A stretch of DNA of 64,000 nucleotides from Gnetum montanum (GCA_015680685.1 MNCI01001898.1:229687-293686), one strand, 5' to 3'; counted from the first letter of the stretch, positions 10,937 through 23,236 are shown. Notes: generated by a model not told the origin, from the letters alone. Numbers and translations are program-made.

Positions 10937-12783
10937 GGAATGAATCCCATATTTCCCATGGAAGTGCTAAAAGAGCCAAGGAGGTACACATAGAGGCTAA
11001 CGGTGCATCCAAGGCAAATTTAGAAAGGCTACTAGTTGAAGAAATAGTTCCTATTGTTGAGCAACCAGCAAGGAAGAAGATCTTCCTTAAATTTGGCAAG
11101 ATACATCATACTATTTCAGGTATGTTTTATTTGTATTATTGGTTTAATTTTATTTTTTATCTCATCTTGCATATTTTTTATGTTGTTATATGATTATGTT
11201 ATACTTATTATTTTATTTAGACAAAATTTTCTACCTCATCCTACATTTTACCTTTGCCATTCTTTTGAGAAAGAAACAAGAAATGGTAGCCTAGGCAATA
11301 GTAGAGGTGGAACAAAAATGCCAAGAAGAGGAAGCACTACGATAGTAGAATGAGGATGAAAGGGTAGCTAATCAAGCATTAGATGCCCTAGATGCCATAT
11401 TTGAAGATTCAACATTTAATGATGAACCTCCTATTGACATCCCAAATGGTCCTCCAAGTACTTATGCATTTTAGTTTATGGTTAAATTTTATTTTAATTT
11501 TTAAATTTTTGTGTTAATCATGTTGATGGTTACACTTATTTTAATGCTTTAGTCTCTTCTATAGGCATCCACCTTTATGTTTCATTTGAAACCTTAGGTT
11601 GAGGTTCTAGACAAGAACAAATTTATATAGGGCATGTTAGAAGATATGATTAATAGATTGCAATAGATAGTTTTCAATATTGGTAAGAACAATAGCATAC
11701 TTTGCCTTAAGTTATCTTGATGTTTTTTTATGGCTTTTTATGTTTTATGCCTACATGGTTTTAGTAGTTCAAGGTGTTTTTTCTTACTATTTTATGTGTA
11801 TATTTTTATTATGGATTTTATAGTGTCCAAAGTTAGATGGAATCCTGAGAGTGATGTTGAGCTTGATGAGTTGTCTACATTGCCACCTAATGTGGAAAAT
11901 GTTCCATGAAGGTTGTACAAGGGGGATACTGAATGTGCCCTCTCATGTGCTAGGAATTCTTGGAAGTGCCAATGCTTTAATTAATTTCTATAAGAAAGAG
12001 TTATGGCCTTGGAGAAAAAAAATAGGTAATAGGTAGCTAAGATCAAACACCTTAGAGATCGTAAGGATTTTATAGAGGCTTATGTAGCCAATAGAGACTC
12101 CTTGCACACTAAGGAGATTGAGTGGTCATGCTACTTGAGTACCATCCATGTCATGGTTGCTCTAACCAGGAGCAATGTAGAAAAGGACATACAAATGAAT
12201 ATACTGGTTCATAAGATTAGAGACTAGTGGGACTACTATGCTTGGGTCCATTAGTGGGACAAGAAAAAAAAGGTCACAAGTGCAAGTACAAGGAAAAAAA
12301 GGAGAGCTATGTCAAGTGGATACAGGAGGAGGCTATGAAGATCCGAATGCTTGAGATAACTATGTAGGGAATCAATGTAGAGGATGCCTTCAAGCTGGTT
12401 GAAGGCTCTCTAGTAGTGTTTGATTTTCCTATTGTTCAAATTACCATTTCTTTCAAACAGGCTAACACTACCTCTTACTGGTGTAAACCTTGGGAAGATA
12501 GACTAGAAAAATATGAATGAAGAGTAGATTATTCATTAGTTGAAGGCTAGTCTTCTACACTTTCATCCAAAAGACCTTGCACCAAAATATTTTTTTAGTT
12601 CATTTTGTATCATGTTTTTTTCTATGTTTTTTTTATGCTTATGTTTAGGCTATACTAGTTACTAATTAATTTTTTGTTTCATATTTTATTTTTATTATTA
12701 TGGTGTAGGTACTAGGTGATGGCAGTGGCCCTAGTGGTCATGATGGTGACAATGTTCCTTCTCCTCCTCCAATGTTGCCTTAG
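10937..12783 (+). pseudogene. 3' part of decayed multi-exon gene H
   Basis: Several codon-like blocks are separated by T-rich tracts with plausible splice signals. One is 10970-11120 (AKEVHIEANGASKANLERLL), ending at cag|gtatgt. Another is 11270-11450 (RVANQALDALDAIFEDSTF). Another is 11560-11690. Another is 11823-12035. Another is 12036-12540, with VAKIKHLRDRKDFIEAYVAN and then SYVKWIQEEAMKIRMLEI. A final block at 12709-12783 reads GDGSGPSGHDGDNVPSPPP and ends at a stop. Individual stops interrupt most blocks. The protein seems long, charged and partly helical. I do not recognise the family. Confidence 0.4.
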
Positions 12784-13560
12784 GCATACTAGTCTTTTAA
12801 TGTTTTTGGTTATCTTAGTTATGGTGTTGATGTCAATTTTTCTTCGCTATTCATAGTAATTGTACACTATGAGATAGTTTATCATTGTTTATTTTATTAT
12901 TGCATATTGCAACCATGGCTGTTAGACTTTCATTTTTTTTTTATTTTTTTGGTTATCATTGTTAACTAAAGTTTTGTCACACTACATGAATATGACTATT
13001 GGACATGGACATGTTGGTTATAATATTTTTAGTTTTGCATATTTTATATATTTTTTTAAGTATTTTTATTTTTATGCATTTTCATGTATTTTATGTTTTA
13101 TTCATATAAGAAGGATACATTGGTTAAAGTATAAGGCTAAAAGGCAACCATTTGTAGTAATGTGCAAATCATAAATTAATCAAGCAAACAAAGTGTAAAA
13201 TATGTTGTAATGGTTATAATAGTGGCACTAAAAGAGACTACAATGCATTGCCAATTTAAAATGTTTATAGATTTTTTATAGATTTTTATGTTTTAAAATG
13301 TTTATGGTATTTTCATGGTTTTTTTTACAAAATAAAAGCATAAAATATAAATTGTAAAAGAACATAAATTAAAAGAAAAATTTTGTGCAAATGTGTTCAA
13401 GCAAGCTAATTAGCTGTAACAAGGCTAAAACAAGATAACGTAAGGTAAAACAAAAATCATACATGTTAACAAAAGATTAAAACTAGGCTACAAGATAAAA
13501 ATAACAAGAAAAGGCCAAATGGTTCTCAACATAGGGACAAGCAAGTAGGAGATGTACTCA
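12784..13560. other. AT-rich spacer
   Basis: This is very AT-rich with homopolymer runs and no recognisable domain in six frames. It may be the 3' untranslated part of gene H or a decayed end of element G. Confidence 0.4.
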
Positions 13561-13699
13561 ATCATGCAGTTGTTTCCTATTCTTCAAAAGATCAGGAAAA
13601 GTATATGGTCTCCATTGTATAATCCTATACTCCATGTTTCCTTCAGTAATAACGTTGAATGTGAGTTCTTCCCATGATGCATTTATGGTTTGGTTATTT

Positions 13700-16600
13700 C
13701 TGGTTTCAGCTTGGTCTACCTTATTGAGCCTCTCAACTTTGCTTTTAATAGTAGGATTTTATTCTTGAAACTCCATTTTGGACCTTTACTTCATGTCAAC
13801 ATTATTGACTACCAAGGGAACCCCACTATCTTATTAAATGATTATTTCTTCTCTCTCATAAGGTAGGTGAATTTCTTGATGGATGGGGAAGGAAACTACT
13901 CGGAATTGAGCTAACTAGGGCCTCCCCATGATGAGATTAAATCCTAGTGTCTCTTCCACCACCAAGAAGTTGTTAGATGAGGGAAATTATTCCCCGCTAT
14001 GAAGTCTAATAAGATGAAATCCTTTACTACTACTCATGATCTGTTGAAGTATTTAAGAGTAGAGGTAGGAGTACCTTGCATGTGCTCTACTAGGCCTAAC
14101 TGTTCAACAATGGTAAAAGGTATCACATTGGTTGCTACCCCATCATCAACATGCACCTTATGTATTTTATATTGCCCAACCCTTATCGTTATGAAGATGG
14201 TTATGAAGAGAGGGGCCCTTGTTATCTCTTCATCCTGAGGGTTGGTCTTAACTTCACTATTGCAAAACACTAGTGTAGTTGACTTCATTTCTTCCCCAAG
14301 TGAAGGTGGCACCATTACCATGTGGATGGATTCTTTGCTAGTAGGAATATCCTCACTAATGAAAATTGAAGTCAACATTGTTACTAAGGCTTCATGGTAA
14401 TCAAAGGAGGTCATCACAAGGTCGTAAAAGCTCAACAAAGTGTTTACTTTTTTAAAGATAATTTCAGCTATTTCATCGCATTGAGGAAGTCCTTGTCATT
14501 GGCTATTGTTTTTTAATTTTTATTGATCTTGACTTTCTCCATCCTACCAAGGATCTACACTTCATGCTTTAAGGTTTTTGATTTGGCCCCCTTCCCCTTC
14601 TCTTGTTATTTGTGGTCCTCCCTAGGCTAACTAATCAAAGCAATTTGAGTGTTGGAGCTTATGGGAATGGCTAAAATAGGTGTGGGCTTCGACGGTCCCA
14701 CTTCCTTTCATGCTTTCATTTGCTTATTATCGTTGGCCTTAGGCCTAGGGGCATGCTTCTTGCATTTCTTGGTACAAAATTTCCTATTGTTAGGCTACAA
14801 AGAAGTTGTTGAGTTGTTCACTACAGAAGGATATTGATCAGCTTGGGTTATAGGCTTGGCATTAGTCAAAAGGGGCACTTTGATGACAAAAGGTTCTTTG
14901 GGAGGTGCCAGTGATGGTATCCTTATGACAAAATAATTCCTTGATCTAAATGAAGTTGAAGGATCATTTTCATCATGAGGAGGTACCCAAATTATCAATG
15001 GCTCCCTAGCAAGTCTTGGGCCATTACTAATGTTGAATGCTGCTATGGTATAAGGGTTGTTATTTGCATTCACTGGGTCCTTGTACATGTACATGGATTG
15101 GTTTTGGAACTTGACTAGGTTGGAGACATCTAACACTAACTCTCCATTGTCTATCATCTTTTGTAAGTCATCCTTTAATGCTAAGAAGAAATCGGTGTCA
15201 TGACTAGGAAATTGATGATAGTGGAAAAATTAATAAAGTTTGAAATACTTTGGTACAAGTGGATCATTCTTGGTTGCCAAGGTGGGATCCTTAGCAATTC
15301 CACATAATCCATCATGCCTCTTGTGGGCATTCTCAATCATTTTCTTATATTGGATTCAACCACTCCTGAGTAATTGGTTAAGGATCTTGGATTGTTTCAA
15401 AGGAAACTTAGCGTATTTTGACCAAACTTTTCTCTCAAAGTTAGGCTTATATTGGTTTGAGTTAGAGGCCCCCAATGTTGATGATTGGTTGGTTGTGGTA
15501 AGGGCCTTAGGTTTATTTGTTTTAGGCCCTTCAATAGTTTTGTTTTCCTTGGCAACAATAGCCATGGTTACATGGTTCTGCTTCTCCCTATCCTTATCCT
15601 TCCTTGTGTGCTATTTTTTTTATGCTACATATCTAGAGTCATGGCTAGCTTTTGCAGCATTCTCTATATTCTTTGTTTGTGAGAAAGCCTGGCTAAGGGA
15701 CTACAAGTCTAAATAATATAGTTTAGACTTAATGAAATTATTAAATGCTCCCTTGAAAATGGCCAAAATATGGATTTTAGCTATTAGCTTGGGAATTTCA
15801 TTAAGTAAAGCATTCCATCATTGAATGAACCTCTAGATAGGTTCAAGAGGCTCTTGGTTGATTTTCTTCAATTGATCAAGGATGGTATTGGGTTTTAAGT
15901 TATACTTAAAAAGTTTCAAGAATTGTGAATTCAAATCCTCTAATGAGGTAATAGATCTCTAGGCAATGCATGGTACCAGTCCAAGGCTTTTCTAGTGAGG
16001 GATATAGGGAAGATATGCATGATGGTGTGAGGCCAAGCTTGTAGCAGCAAGCAGTTAGAGTGGAAGGTGGTGAGGTGTACATTGAGATCACCCTCACTAT
16101 TGTATTTGGCTAACTATGTAATTAGAATGCCTAAAGGAAGAGTGATCTAGGGGATAGTCAAGCTAATGGGATCATCTTGGTAGAAGTTCATTATCTTGAC
16201 CATCTATGTGGTAGAGGCCTTGAGCTCACGTAGCTCTTCGGTGAGGTCTTGGATCATCTAGAAGGCCTGATCTACGCCTTGGGAAACTCTGGTGAATTGT
16301 GGGTTCTATAAAAATGATGGAAAAGAAAGTTGGAAGGCTTTTGATCATGTGATGGATAATGGTAGGGATGGAAGAGGCTGGGTGATCATGGTCATAGGGG
16401 AATTTGAATAATGAAAAAGAATTTTTCACTAGTACTTGAGGGAGGAAGGGGGGAAATGAGGTATGAGATTCATGAGTACCTTGGGGTCCCACTAAGGGAT
16501 CCACTGGGATAGATGAGGAATGGGACATAGTGAACACCATAAGGGATGGCTACATGGAGTACGGCTGTGCTGTAAAAGGATGGATTAGAAGACAAAGGTT

Positions 16601-17199
16601 GATTGAGGCATAGGTTATGCCTAGTGTGTGATGATGATGGCTGTTGACTCAAATGTGGAAGGATAGGCATGGGGAGAAGAAGGTTGGTAAACTTGTCCCA
16701 TAGATGATGTTAGAGACACAAAGCTATAAGTAGTTGCTTGGAGAGCCGATTATTAGAAAAGGCTCCCAATAAAGGTGTCTAGCTTTGGCTCAGTCTCAAA
16801 CTCATCTGAATCTTCTTGGTGACCCTCCAAGCTAATGTCTTCATTAAACTCATCAACATCTATCAGTTGTGTGAGCATATGAGCATAGAAATCAAAAAGG
16901 TGAATTGTGTCATATAGTGATGGAATGTATTCCTTTCCATTCCTACATATGATTTCAAACCAATGCTTAGCATCAAATTTGAAATGAGGTATTAGCAAAC
17001 CAACCTGTGTCTTAGAGTAGAGAAAATTATAGAATTCCTCATTAATGACTATGAAATCTAGGTTTTTGACCCTTAGCCTAAGTAATTGTCTTCATTCTAT
17101 GACTATGGGATCTTTTGGATCATAGACATCAGCTACATCGTGGTTGGAGGCCATGTATGTAAGGTTCAATGGCAATATAGTTGATTCGCTAAAAGACAT
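13700..17199 (-). pseudogene. Element G gag-protease remnant (Ty3/gypsy)
   Basis: Read on the minus strand from an ATG at 17199 (MSFSESTILPLNLTYMASNH). The N-terminal part (about 16750-17199) is followed by a retrotransposon gag core near 15780-16060, with KALDWYHAL-like text and 'P..L' spacing. Next is a knuckle-like HQFPSHDTDFFLALKDDLQ at about 15170-15220, then the linker ELVLDVSNLVKFQNQSMYMY (14795-15157). Last is an aspartic protease (13800-14438) with VHVDDGVATNVIPF, where the usual D-S/T-G-A is now DDGV. Stops and frameshifts are frequent. Reverse transcriptase and integrase are absent to the left, so the element is truncated. The gag layout resembles Tat-type elements. Confidence 0.6.
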
Positions 17200-18068
17200 T
17201 AGTTAGGTATTTAATTGGATTTTGAGTTAATAGTTTTAGCAGATGAAACTGCCTAGCATATAAATAGCTTTAGCTATGGAATGATATGAATACTACAACT
17301 ATTGGTGTTGTACACTACATTGGTAAGAATCAATTGATTAATTTTATTTTTTTTGGTTTTGAAATGTAGTGAGCAAGGGTTGCACTACAACTAGTTGTTG
17401 GAAAAATTTATTATAAAAATGTTATGGGTTAGCTTCTAGTTTTTATGTTGGGTTTCACCTTAACTTACCTACACTAAAAAATTTGCTGCACTCGTGAAAA
17501 AAATATGTTGTTTTTCCAACAATAAATATGATCGGTATTCCAATAATGAATATGCTGGGTTTAGAAAAAGTAAGTTGGTTTTTCTTGTAGAAAATACATT
17601 GGGATTCTCTTGAAAAATATGCTAGTATTTTCCTTGGAAAATACGCTGGTATTTTCCCAAAAATATGATAGGCTTTCTCCTATAAGAAAAATACATTAGG
17701 TGGGCCAAAATACACTAGGCATGTATGAAAAGTCCAATGGAAAAATTTCAAAAACTGTAGGTGATGGTGTGAGAAATACACTGGCCTCTAGGAAAACCCA
17801 AGGTAGGTTTTAGAGACTAAAAATTGTAGGTTTTTTTTTTCTTTTGAGAAATATACTAGGCTTTAGAAAGTATAGTAGTTTTTGGGAAATTTGCAAATCA
17901 CACAACCTGTTATAATTCAAATGTTGATTTCAAAGTTGTAGAGGAATAAATGGCTATGCTAGTTTTTGGAAGATTTTCACAACAAAATATAAATTTTTAT
18001 GCTAATAAATATAAAATTTTATGAGAAGGTGGAGCATGATTGGATGAAGAATTTGGGTAGAGTCCTTT

Positions 18069-18080
18069 CTTCTAATGCCA
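18069..18080 (-). promoter_or_regulatory. Possible element G primer-binding site
   Basis: On the minus strand this reads TGGCATTAGAAG, 8 of 12 matches to the initiator-Met primer site TGGTATCAGAGC. It is placed between the gag leader and a possible LTR interrupted by element C. The call is tentative. Confidence 0.25.
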
Positions 18081-18099
18081 AAAACTATAATGCTTGAAA

Positions 18100-18104
18100 A
18101 ACTT
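18100..18104. repeat. Left target-site duplication of element C (aactt)
   Basis: aactt precedes the 5' LTR and is repeated exactly at 26380-26384 after the 3' LTR. Confidence 0.85.
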
Positions 18105-18830
18105 TGATGAGACGCGATTCCCATGAGCCGTGATATCGCGTATGCGATATCACAGTCACCACGATATCACATCCCATGTGATATCGCGTACGCAATATCG
18201 CGTCATCCCCTACGATATTACATATGCGATATCGCGGTCCGCTGCCAAATCTATACAGAAGAGGCGACACTCCCCTTATTTCCCATCCTAGGCTAGAAGT
18301 AGGGAAACTCTGGCAGATTGTTCACTCTAGAGATAGAATATTTTCTGTATGCCCGCAGTAGGAGTCCCCGAGTGAACAGATCTTTATTCAAGCAACATTA
18401 TACCTGAATGCAAGTTTTGTATGGTGATAAAGATGAGCTTTATGGACAAACCTTGCAGTGCATGGAATAGGATTTATTACTTGTTATTTATTACCTGTTT
18501 TTTATTACCCTATAGTAGCATGGCATGAGTACGACTTGATTACGAGTATTTACGAATGTGTACGGCTAATCAAGGAATCGGCTGCTCATCTCAATTAGAT
18601 TCTCTCATCCTCAACTCCTAGAATGTGGGATAAGTATGACTTGGTTACGAGCATTCAAGGATGTGTACGGATAGCCAAGGAACAGATTCTTATCACGTTT
18701 AGGCTAGTTAAATGCCTCAGTACGACCACTTCGAGCACGTGCATTACGCATGGTGATCCTAATAACAATTAGCATTTGGTAGCCGTGGTTGCATAGTTCA
18801 GGGTGTGTACGGTAAGTGGGAACGAATGCT

Positions 18831-20051
18831 TGTACCACCTGAAATCGTCGATCTCTGGCTAGAAGGAAGCAGAGACCATGGGAATCACAGGGCAAGCATA
18901 GAAGACCCTGCCTTCACCTGAGAGCGAGCTGGAATGCATGAAGGTAGAGTACCTTGGGTGGTCCGCACGTGGATCAGACAAGGATTTCCCCGAATGTACA
19001 CCGAAGTGCTATACACTAGGTTATATGTAAACGGTGTAACGGGCGTAAACAGAGCGTAAACAATGTAAACGATGCAAACAGAGCATAAACGTAAACAGAC
19101 GTAAACAGAATACGTATAACAATTAATGCAAATGGTGAACGATTATGGGAATAAAATGTAACAATGGCATTACAGAATGAGAGTACAATGCACCGATCTA
19201 ACGCAGTTGTGAATGGAACACAAGGTGGACGAAAAACCCCGGTGGATGCGAGGATGACTGTGGCTGGGTCACACTGTAAGCACAGCGTAGAGGCTGTCTG
19301 CTCAGCATACAGGGTTGTCCAGCGTAAGGGGTTTTGTGCTCTGGTTCTCAGTGTAATTTCTCTTTGCTATGCTCCAGGATTTTTGCCAGCCGCCTAGATC
19401 AAGTGGGAAGTTGGGGCTTTTATACCGGTTGTTACGCTAGACTCAGGTTGGGCGACACGTGGCGCGTTGACCGGGTGCATAAGATTTACAAATATACAGT
19501 ATATTACATCTGCTGGGCGTCTATGCTGCATCAGGCAGGCGTAGACGCTGGGCATATACACTGGATGTGCTGGGCGTAGATGCTGTGGACACTGGGCGTA
19601 TACGCTGAACATATACGCTGACAATGGCTGGGCGTATACACTGATGGCTACTGGACGTATACGCTGGGGCGCATACGCTGATGGTTGCCGACTTGCTTCA
19701 ATCCTTACTCTTCAATGTTGTGCTCATGCTGTCTTTGGAGAGTTCATCGCTAGGCGTACACGTCTGTTGCAGTGCCTGATCAGTATACATGTGAGGTGTG
19801 TACACCGGGCATATACGCTGAGAATGCCGAGCGTATACGCCGGGCGTGTACACTGGGCGTATACGTTGTGGGTGTGATCTCGGGTGTATACGCTAGGCGT
19901 ATACACTGCCACTGTATACTTAGCGACAATTAGGTATTTTGATCCCTAAAGTTGCAATGTGTGACACCAAATGTAGTCGAGGTCGTCTGTGGGTCCCAGG
20001 GACCTGCTTCTTGTTGGACAAGTACCAAGCTTGAAATTTTGTGGTGTTTCA
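18831..20051 (+). mobile_element. Solo LTR of an unrelated element inside the C 5' LTR
   Basis: The insert is 1221 bp, starts TG and ends CA. It is flanked by ATGCT on both sides (18826-18830 and 20052-20056). The matching place in C's 3' LTR (about 26090) has a single ATGCT and no insert, so the empty site is visible in the same element. Size, TG..CA ends and 5-bp duplication fit a solo LTR left by LTR-LTR recombination. It holds no recognised coding. A TATA-like cttttatacc lies near 19418. Orientation is inferred from that only. Confidence 0.75.
19515..19915. repeat. Degenerate array of 10-bp palindromes GCGTATACGC
   Basis: At least a dozen variants of gcgtatacgc occur within 400 bases (for example 19600, 19631, 19656, 19670, 19808, 19828 and 19855 regions). 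They are usually followed by 'tgggc' or 'ctg'. The core equals its own reverse complement. It lies within the solo LTR. Confidence 0.7.
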
Positions 20052-20344
20052 ATGCTAACGTTAGTTAATTTAATCTTAGTCCTTAGTTAGATTTAATTAG
20101 CTTTCTCAACCCTTCACCTCAATAGCATAGGAGGAAAACACATAAAAGACTATAAAAATCATATACCTCAGACTTACTTAACCATACACCGTGACAACTA
20201 CAAGTAAGTCTAGGAAGACAATGAATGATTAACCCTAAGTGTTCCATGGGGCGTGTAGGCATTTAGTCTATGGATTTTGACTAGATCACGCATGCTACAC
20301 TCATTTCATATAGTTGAGTGTAGGGGTACCTCGCCACTCATCAT

Positions 20345-20362
20345 TGGCGCCATTGCCGGGGA
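20345..20362 (+). promoter_or_regulatory. Element C primer-binding site, tRNA-Asp
   Basis: TGGCGCCATTGCCGGGGA lies one base after the LTR end. The plant tRNA-Asp(GTC) 3' end is CCCCGGCAACGGCGCCA, so pairing has one mismatch. The same tRNA is known as primer for Athila-type elements. Confidence 0.8.
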
Positions 20363-20485
20363 CTAAGTGTTTGTGCACTAAATAGAACATAAAGGATATC
20401 ACTCACATCGTTGGGAGCCTTAACAAACCTTCGGGTTAATCAAAAGAAAAAATTTATATAATGGTGAATTAGCACACCGATAAAA

Positions 20486-22409
20486 ATGTCTTCTTCTCAT
20501 AAGAACAACTCACCACCTAAGGACCATACACAAGATAGTCAACAACATAAAACACATAGCTGAAATTAGCCAAGGCCTAAATAATACAAGATAGTTTATA
20601 CCCATTCCGATGAGTATATTCCAGACTTCACCTTTATCCTCCATCAAGAAGAACAGCTGTGATAGAGAGATTTGCAAGGTAACATTGTGTTATCCCTAGA
20701 TCGATCAGTCTCTTGCATGCTTTTCCATGCCTTGGCACAGATAGGCATAACTAAATTATATGCTAAATACGTTGCGGAATATTTTGACATGAGGGATTAT
20801 TATCCCATAGATGCCCAACGTATGAGGGACTTAAGGCAAGAGAGTCAACATACTTTTCTGAAGGGCAAAGCCCCGCACATCCTTAGCGAAATAGGAGATG
20901 AGGAACCCCTTATCACGAGTTCTTTAACAAATGATGTTTCCCCTCCTAATGATGGTAAGGAGGTTGGGTATCAAAATCTACGATCAATGATACATAACCA
21001 TGGTTCTGATGCCTGTGAACACCAACTATTCATAGAGGGAACAACCACTCATGCTAAGGATGAGCACTTAGATCGTCATCATGATCGGGGCCGTAGCAAC
21101 AGAAGAGAAGGCAAGAAACATCATCATGGCGATGGTTCCCCTTCTTCTTCTCATTCATCCCATCACTCACCCTCTCCTTCCACATCTGGGTGTAGCCATC
21201 ATGAACATAAAGATGAGGATAAAGGTAAGAAGGATGAAAGACCTCGACAGGAAAGTCGAGAGAGAGGACAAGGGCAAGGATGCAGGAAGAGTAGGAAACA
21301 ACGTAGACATCACAGGCGTCATGAAAGAGATGACCATGATGAGCCCCTACTCACAACCTGATGTATGCTTGACATAACGGAGGCAGTTAGGATTCTCACA
21401 AGGCATTTAAAAAATAGTCAGATCAAATGTTTAGACATGAACAACATCCCACTATTTGAAGGGGGATACAATGCAGATTCGCAAACTTATTTACAAGAAT
21501 TTCATGATGCCTGCGCCTTGTAGAATATAGAAAATGAGTGGCAAAAAACTTAAGTTGTTCCCAAGGACACTCACCAAAGAAGCAAAGAGCCAGTACTCGT
21601 CCCTAGAACCAAAAACCATCAGGAGGTGGAGTACGATGCTAGAATTTTTCAACGAAAATTATCAAACGTACTCTAGAGTGTCCAATTTGCGTAAGCAAAT
21701 CCAAGGTTGGAAGCAAGGTATATATGAACCCTTGGATGCTTCCATGGCCTACTACTACACATTGTTACATCATTGCCTGGGTCATGGGTATGCTCAGTGG
21801 GATCAACTTTGCCACATCGTGGATGGGCTAAGGCATGAAACTAGAAGAATCCTTGGGATTTATGCCCAAGGGAGACTCTCACAACTTAGAGCCCATGAAG
21901 TTCATCGTTTGTTGGAACAAGTAGCAAAAGAAGAAGGTGAGCTACGAAAATGGAAAAGTGCAGAAGAGTACAATCGTGATCCCTCTCTTCAAAAGAAGGG
22001 AGTGAAACTTTGTGATGAAGAGGATGAGTCACCAATCAAAGACTTGATGAATAGAAAGACATTGCTGCTTCAAAAGTTGACAACAGAAATAGCGGCTAAG
22101 GTAGATGACGTATGGATTTCCTTAGACTCTAAAATTGAAACTGTCTTAAAAATTGTAGAAGAGTCTAAGGTAGAACAAATTAGTGACAAAGGTAAGAAAA
22201 AGTGGAGAGATTTAAGCCCTACACATAACAAGGGTAAGGGGAAAATCACTAACTCCGATGTGCCTATGGACTCTGACATAGATGATGATGATGGATGTGA
22301 GCTCTGCCACTATGACCATCCTAAGGGATGTTGCCCCATCATCTCACATCTACAGGAGTCTGGGGTGTATGCACTTAATCCAAGACTCAACCAACGGCAA
22401 ACACCCTGA
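20486..22409 (+). pseudogene. Element C gag, nearly readable
   Basis: The ATG at 20486 gives MSSSH. Open stretches are 20672-21361 and 21534-22409, in different frames with stops between, so it is broken but much better kept than in A or B. The first part is His/Ser/Arg-rich and ends at DEPLLTT. The second part (291 codons) has the retrotransposon gag core: LKLFPRTLTKEAKSQY, a Trp-containing SLEPKTIRRWSTMLEFF, then LLHHCLGHGYAQWDQL, IYAQGRLSQLRAHE and a coiled-coil-like KEEGEL segment. Near residue 255 is CELCHYDHPKGCC, a CX2CX3HX3C knuckle, shorter than the usual CX2CX4HX4C. Overall order is as in Athila-type gag. The tail runs into the gap. Confidence 0.75.
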
Positions 22410-22484
22410 AGGTTACCTTATCCACAAGGTAACCCAAGGCAGTTCCACCAACCACTAACGTATTATCCAAGTGGAACTCCACCA

Positions 22485-23236
22485 NNNNNNNNNNNNNNNN
22501 NNNNNNNNNNNNNNNNNNNNNNNNNNNNNNNNNNNNNNNNNNNNNNNNNNNNNNNNNNNNNNNNNNNNNNNNNNNNNNNNNNNNNNNNNNNNNNNNNNNN
22601 NNNNNNNNNNNNNNNNNNNNNNNNNNNNNNNNNNNNNNNNNNNNNNNNNNNNNNNNNNNNNNNNNNNNNNNNNNNNNNNNNNNNNNNNNNNNNNNNNNNN
22701 NNNNNNNNNNNNNNNNNNNNNNNNNNNNNNNNNNNNNNNNNNNNNNNNNNNNNNNNNNNNNNNNNNNNNNNNNNNNNNNNNNNNNNNNNNNNNNNNNNNN
22801 NNNNNNNNNNNNNNNNNNNNNNNNNNNNNNNNNNNNNNNNNNNNNNNNNNNNNNNNNNNNNNNNNNNNNNNNNNNNNNNNNNNNNNNNNNNNNNNNNNNN
22901 NNNNNNNNNNNNNNNNNNNNNNNNNNNNNNNNNNNNNNNNNNNNNNNNNNNNNNNNNNNNNNNNNNNNNNNNNNNNNNNNNNNNNNNNNNNNNNNNNNNN
23001 NNNNNNNNNNNNNNNNNNNNNNNNNNNNNNNNNNNNNNNNNNNNNNNNNNNNNNNNNNNNNNNNNNNNNNNNNNNNNNNNNNNNNNNNNNNNNNNNNNNN
23101 NNNNNNNNNNNNNNNNNNNNNNNNNNNNNNNNNNNNNNNNNNNNNNNNNNNNNNNNNNNNNNNNNNNNNNNNNNNNNNNNNNNNNNNNNNNNNNNNNNNN
23201 NNNNNNNNNNNNNNNNNNNNNNNNNNNNNNNNNNNN
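22485..23236. other. Assembly gap (752 Ns)
   Basis: The bases are undetermined. Long reading frames that cross it consist of unknown residues and mean nothing. Confidence 0.99.

Larger units (their letters stand above)
17200..18104 (-). other. Leader of element G with degenerate short repeats
   Basis: This is the untranslated leader between the G gag start and a possible primer site. It holds no coding. The 17490-17710 part has loose repeats of an 'aaaatatgctggtattttcc' theme spaced 20-40 bases apart. Confidence 0.35.
18105..20343 (+). repeat. Element C 5' LTR, interrupted
   Basis: It starts TGATGAG and ends CTCATCA. Without the 1221-bp insert and its 5-bp duplication it is about 1.0 kb, close to the 976-bp 3' LTR. 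U3 (18130-18240) carries many GATATCGC/GCGATATC palindromes. The TATA position (18251) has decayed to ctatacaga. Confidence 0.85.

Noticed and set aside
15240-15716. 158-codon hydrophobic frame on the + strand
   Set aside because: It is the complement of the decayed gag region of element G. Hydrophobicity comes from reading an A-rich coding strand backwards.
19515-19915. Regular palindromic repeats considered as a CRISPR array
   Set aside because: Units are degenerate, spacing is irregular, there are no unique spacers of constant length, and the context is a plant LTR.
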